NCBI GenBank assembly: GCA_017431185.1
Contig: JAFRLP010000057.1
Coordinates: 1-15,891, forward strand
DNA: 15,891 nucleotides
Source: Victivallales bacterium
Lineage (GTDB): Bacteria; Verrucomicrobiota; Lentisphaeria; Oligosphaerales; Oligosphaeraceae
Reading direction: 5' to 3'
Positions within the stretch are counted from its first letter, which is position 1. Each line of letters begins with the position of its first letter. The position numbers were made by a program, and so were the translations under genes. Shown here in pieces: positions 15,280-15,891 of this stretch. The notes beneath the pieces are model-generated. The model worked only from the letters and a program-made list of their open reading frames with translations, was not told the origin of the DNA and ran no database searches.

Positions 15280-15311
15280 TTCGGAACTGCGCAGTTCCGA
15301 ACTGCACAGTT
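15280..15311. promoter_or_regulatory. 22-bp perfect palindrome plus a degenerate second copy
   Basis: TTCGGAACTGC (15280-15290) is followed directly by its reverse complement GCAGTTCCGAA (15291-15301). Its core AACTG-CG-CAGTT (15285-15296) recurs 15 bp further on as AACTG-CA-CAGTT (15300-15311). Two half-helical copies of one core in front of the AGGAGG/ATG of the ATPase look like an operator array. An AT-rich block (15312-15350) follows and reads TATTAT on the - strand at 15322-15327; it could hold the -10, which would place the palindromes over or just after the transcription start. No good -35 was seen. Confidence 0.55.
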
Positions 15312-15468
15312 TTGTCAGAACATAATATACATCTCAAAAACAGAAATTGCGCATTGGCTAAAGGAAATTTCCCAATTTCCCTACGGGACTTCTGGGCGCA
15401 CCACCGAATTGACCGCACGAAGCACGGCCAGCCAAACCCGTCCCCTTAAGTGCAGGCACCGTATGCGG

Positions 15469-15497
15469 TCTGTTGTGTGCCCGCGCCACACAACAGA
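15469..15497. repeat. 11-bp perfect hairpin
   Basis: TCTGTTGTGTG (15469-15479) and CACACAACAGA (15487-15497) are exact reverse complements around the 7-nt loop CCCGCGC. The right arm and loop overlap the first copy of the direct repeat at 15479. It marks the left edge of the repeat patch. Confidence 0.6.
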
Positions 15498-15532
15498 AAG
15501 CCCCCAGCGCCTCAGCCGAGCGAAAAGATTGC
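15479..15532 (+). repeat. Direct repeat R1, copy 1
   Basis: This 54-nt stretch starts GCCCGCGCCACAC and ends CGAAAAGATTGC. It recurs at 15591-15643 with four substitutions and one missing A, at a period of 112 nt. The two copies and the 58-nt spacer look like a partially tandem intergenic repeat. No coding frame or CRISPR spacing is implied. Confidence 0.7.
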
Positions 15533-15586
15533 GTGGGGCAGGTGCTGGCTCCGCGCTGTTCGGCGACTGCGCCGCAAGGCGCGGGC
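15524..15586 (+). repeat. Direct repeat R2, copy 1
   Basis: This 63-nt stretch runs from AAAGATTGCGTGGGGC to AAGGCGCGGGC and recurs at 15782-15849. The copies are identical apart from a 5-nt CTCCG duplication in the second. It overlaps the end of R1 copy 1 and the left arm of the hairpin at 15578-15599. Confidence 0.75.
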
Positions 15587-15599
15587 TTGCGCCCGCGCC
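15578..15599. repeat. 9-bp GC-rich hairpin with TTGC loop
   Basis: GGCGCGGGC (15578-15586), loop TTGC and GCCCGCGCC (15591-15599) form a perfect stem. The second R2 copy has only the left arm intact; its right arm breaks down into a C-run after 15854. The stem may be another short palindromic repeat family in this genome. Confidence 0.6.
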
Positions 15600-15643
15600 A
15601 CACTACAGAAGCCCCCTGCACCTCAGACGAGCGAAAAGATTGC
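15591..15643 (+). repeat. Direct repeat R1, copy 2
   Basis: This is the second copy of the 54-nt repeat at 15479-15532, one A shorter and with four substitutions. It ends in GCGAAAAGATTGC, 3 nt before the left end of the 131-bp inverted-repeat element. Confidence 0.7.
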
Positions 15644-15646
15644 CAG

Positions 15647-15777
15647 CTGTACGGTTGCAGGGTGTAACAAGGGCGTCTCGCCCTTGAAAGACCAGCACAA
15701 AGCCAATCCTGCGGTTGCTGTCGGGAACAGTGCCTCCCAAGGGCGAGACGCCCTTGTTACCTCCCGCAACCGTACAG
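15647..15777. mobile_element. 131-bp MITE/BIME-like element with 40-bp terminal inverted repeats
   Basis: The outer 40 bases at each end (15647-15686 and 15738-15777) are reverse complements with 37 of 40 positions matching; the outer limits are CTGTACGGTTGC and GCAACCGTACAG. Each arm contains a GTAA foot followed by CAAGGGCG-TCT-CGCCCTTG (15664-15686, and 15738-15760 inverted). The element is thus two head-to-head REP-like hairpins around a 51-bp core, the layout of a BIME. It carries no transposase, so it would need one supplied in trans. Flanks contain GAAAAGATTGC on the left and GAAAGATTGC on the right, but these belong to the R1/R2 repeats, so I cannot call them a target-site duplication. 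Confidence 0.65.
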
Positions 15778-15781
15778 GTGG

Positions 15782-15849
15782 AAAGATTGCGTGGGGCAGG
15801 TGCTGGCTCCGCTCCGCGCTGTTCGGCGACTGCGCCGCAAGGCGCGGGC
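15782..15849 (+). repeat. Direct repeat R2, copy 2
   Basis: This is the second copy of the 63-nt repeat at 15524-15586, lengthened by a 5-nt CTCCG duplication near 15808. It begins 5 nt after the right end of the inverted-repeat element and runs into the low-complexity window end, where similarity to copy 1 is lost. Confidence 0.75.
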
Positions 15850-15891
15850 GTGCGCCCCCCCCCCACAACACAATCCCCCCCCGCCCCACAC

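Larger units (their letters stand above)
15312..15891. other. Gene-free tail filled with repeats and hairpins
   Basis: I see no credible gene here. Open frames exist on both strands but they read repeat units (for example recurring PAPCGAVAEQRGA-like peptides) and have no ribosome-binding sites or family features. Bases 15312-15468 are mostly plain sequence with one small palindrome, GGAAATTTCC (15363-15372). From 15469 onward almost every base belongs to a hairpin, a direct repeat or the 131-bp inverted-repeat element listed separately. The last ~40 bases are C-rich low-complexity sequence. Confidence 0.7.

Noticed and set aside
15632..15790. GAAA(A)GATTGC on both sides of the 131-bp element as a target-site duplication
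   Set aside because: The motif also occurs at 15522 as part of R1/R2, so it predates or is independent of the element, and it is separated from the element ends by 3 nt on each side.
15479..15849. CRISPR array
   Set aside because: There are only two copies of each repeat, with unequal spacing, long repeat units and no cas genes nearby.
15358..15889. Several 64-92-codon frames on both strands in the repeat tail
   Set aside because: They simply translate the direct repeats (recurring AEQRGA-type peptides) and have no start signals.

Overview
The window reads like a high-GC carbohydrate-catabolism region from a Lentisphaerae/Victivallales-type bacterium or a close PVC relative. The assignment rests on gene style, not on a phylogenetic marker: a pseudopilin with the [24 protein letters not shown] signature, DUF4838/GH20-like glycosidases, Gfo/Idh/MocA oxidoreductases, a ceramidase-like amidohydrolase and a creatininase-family protein, all densely packed. 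No 16S, tRNA or ribosomal protein gene is present.

Region 1 (1-11562, + strand) is a run of eight co-directional genes with gaps of 3-71 nt and one 8-nt overlap, so it is probably one operon whose promoter lies upstream of the window. In order: the 3' end of a radical SAM/SPASM-like gene, a cytoplasmic ceramidase-like (PF04734) protein, a Gfo/Idh/MocA dehydrogenase, an unrecognised 272-aa protein, a creatininase-family amidohydrolase, a pseudopilin, a secreted 1095-aa DUF4838-type glycoside hydrolase-like protein and a cytosolic 882-aa GH20-like protein. My inference is a pathway for an N-acylated or otherwise amide-decorated glycan: cleavage outside the cell, further cleavage inside, removal of amide groups by the two metal amidohydrolases, and redox chemistry by the dehydrogenase. 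The substrate cannot be read from the sequence.

Region 2 (11563-12928) is a 268-nt spacer followed by a second Gfo/Idh/MocA gene. The spacer holds a REP-like hairpin with a GTAG foot, a 13-codon ORF with a good Shine-Dalgarno, and several perfect short inverted repeats. The second dehydrogenase lacks the usual EKP lysine. A hairpin at 12940-12973 probably terminates transcription from both sides.

Region 3 (12981-15301, - strand) holds an EamA/DMT transporter and, upstream of it, an ATPase_2/DUF234 protein with a PD-(D/E)XK-like C-terminus. The ATPase gene is visibly lower in GC than its neighbours, and two abutting perfect palindromes (18 and 22 bp) precede it.

Region 4 (15302-15891) has no convincing gene. 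It is a repeat patch: direct repeats of 53-69 nt, strong hairpins, and a 131-bp element with 40-bp near-perfect terminal inverted repeats made of two inverted REP-like hairpins. The last ~40 bases are C-homopolymer-rich and look like a degraded contig end.
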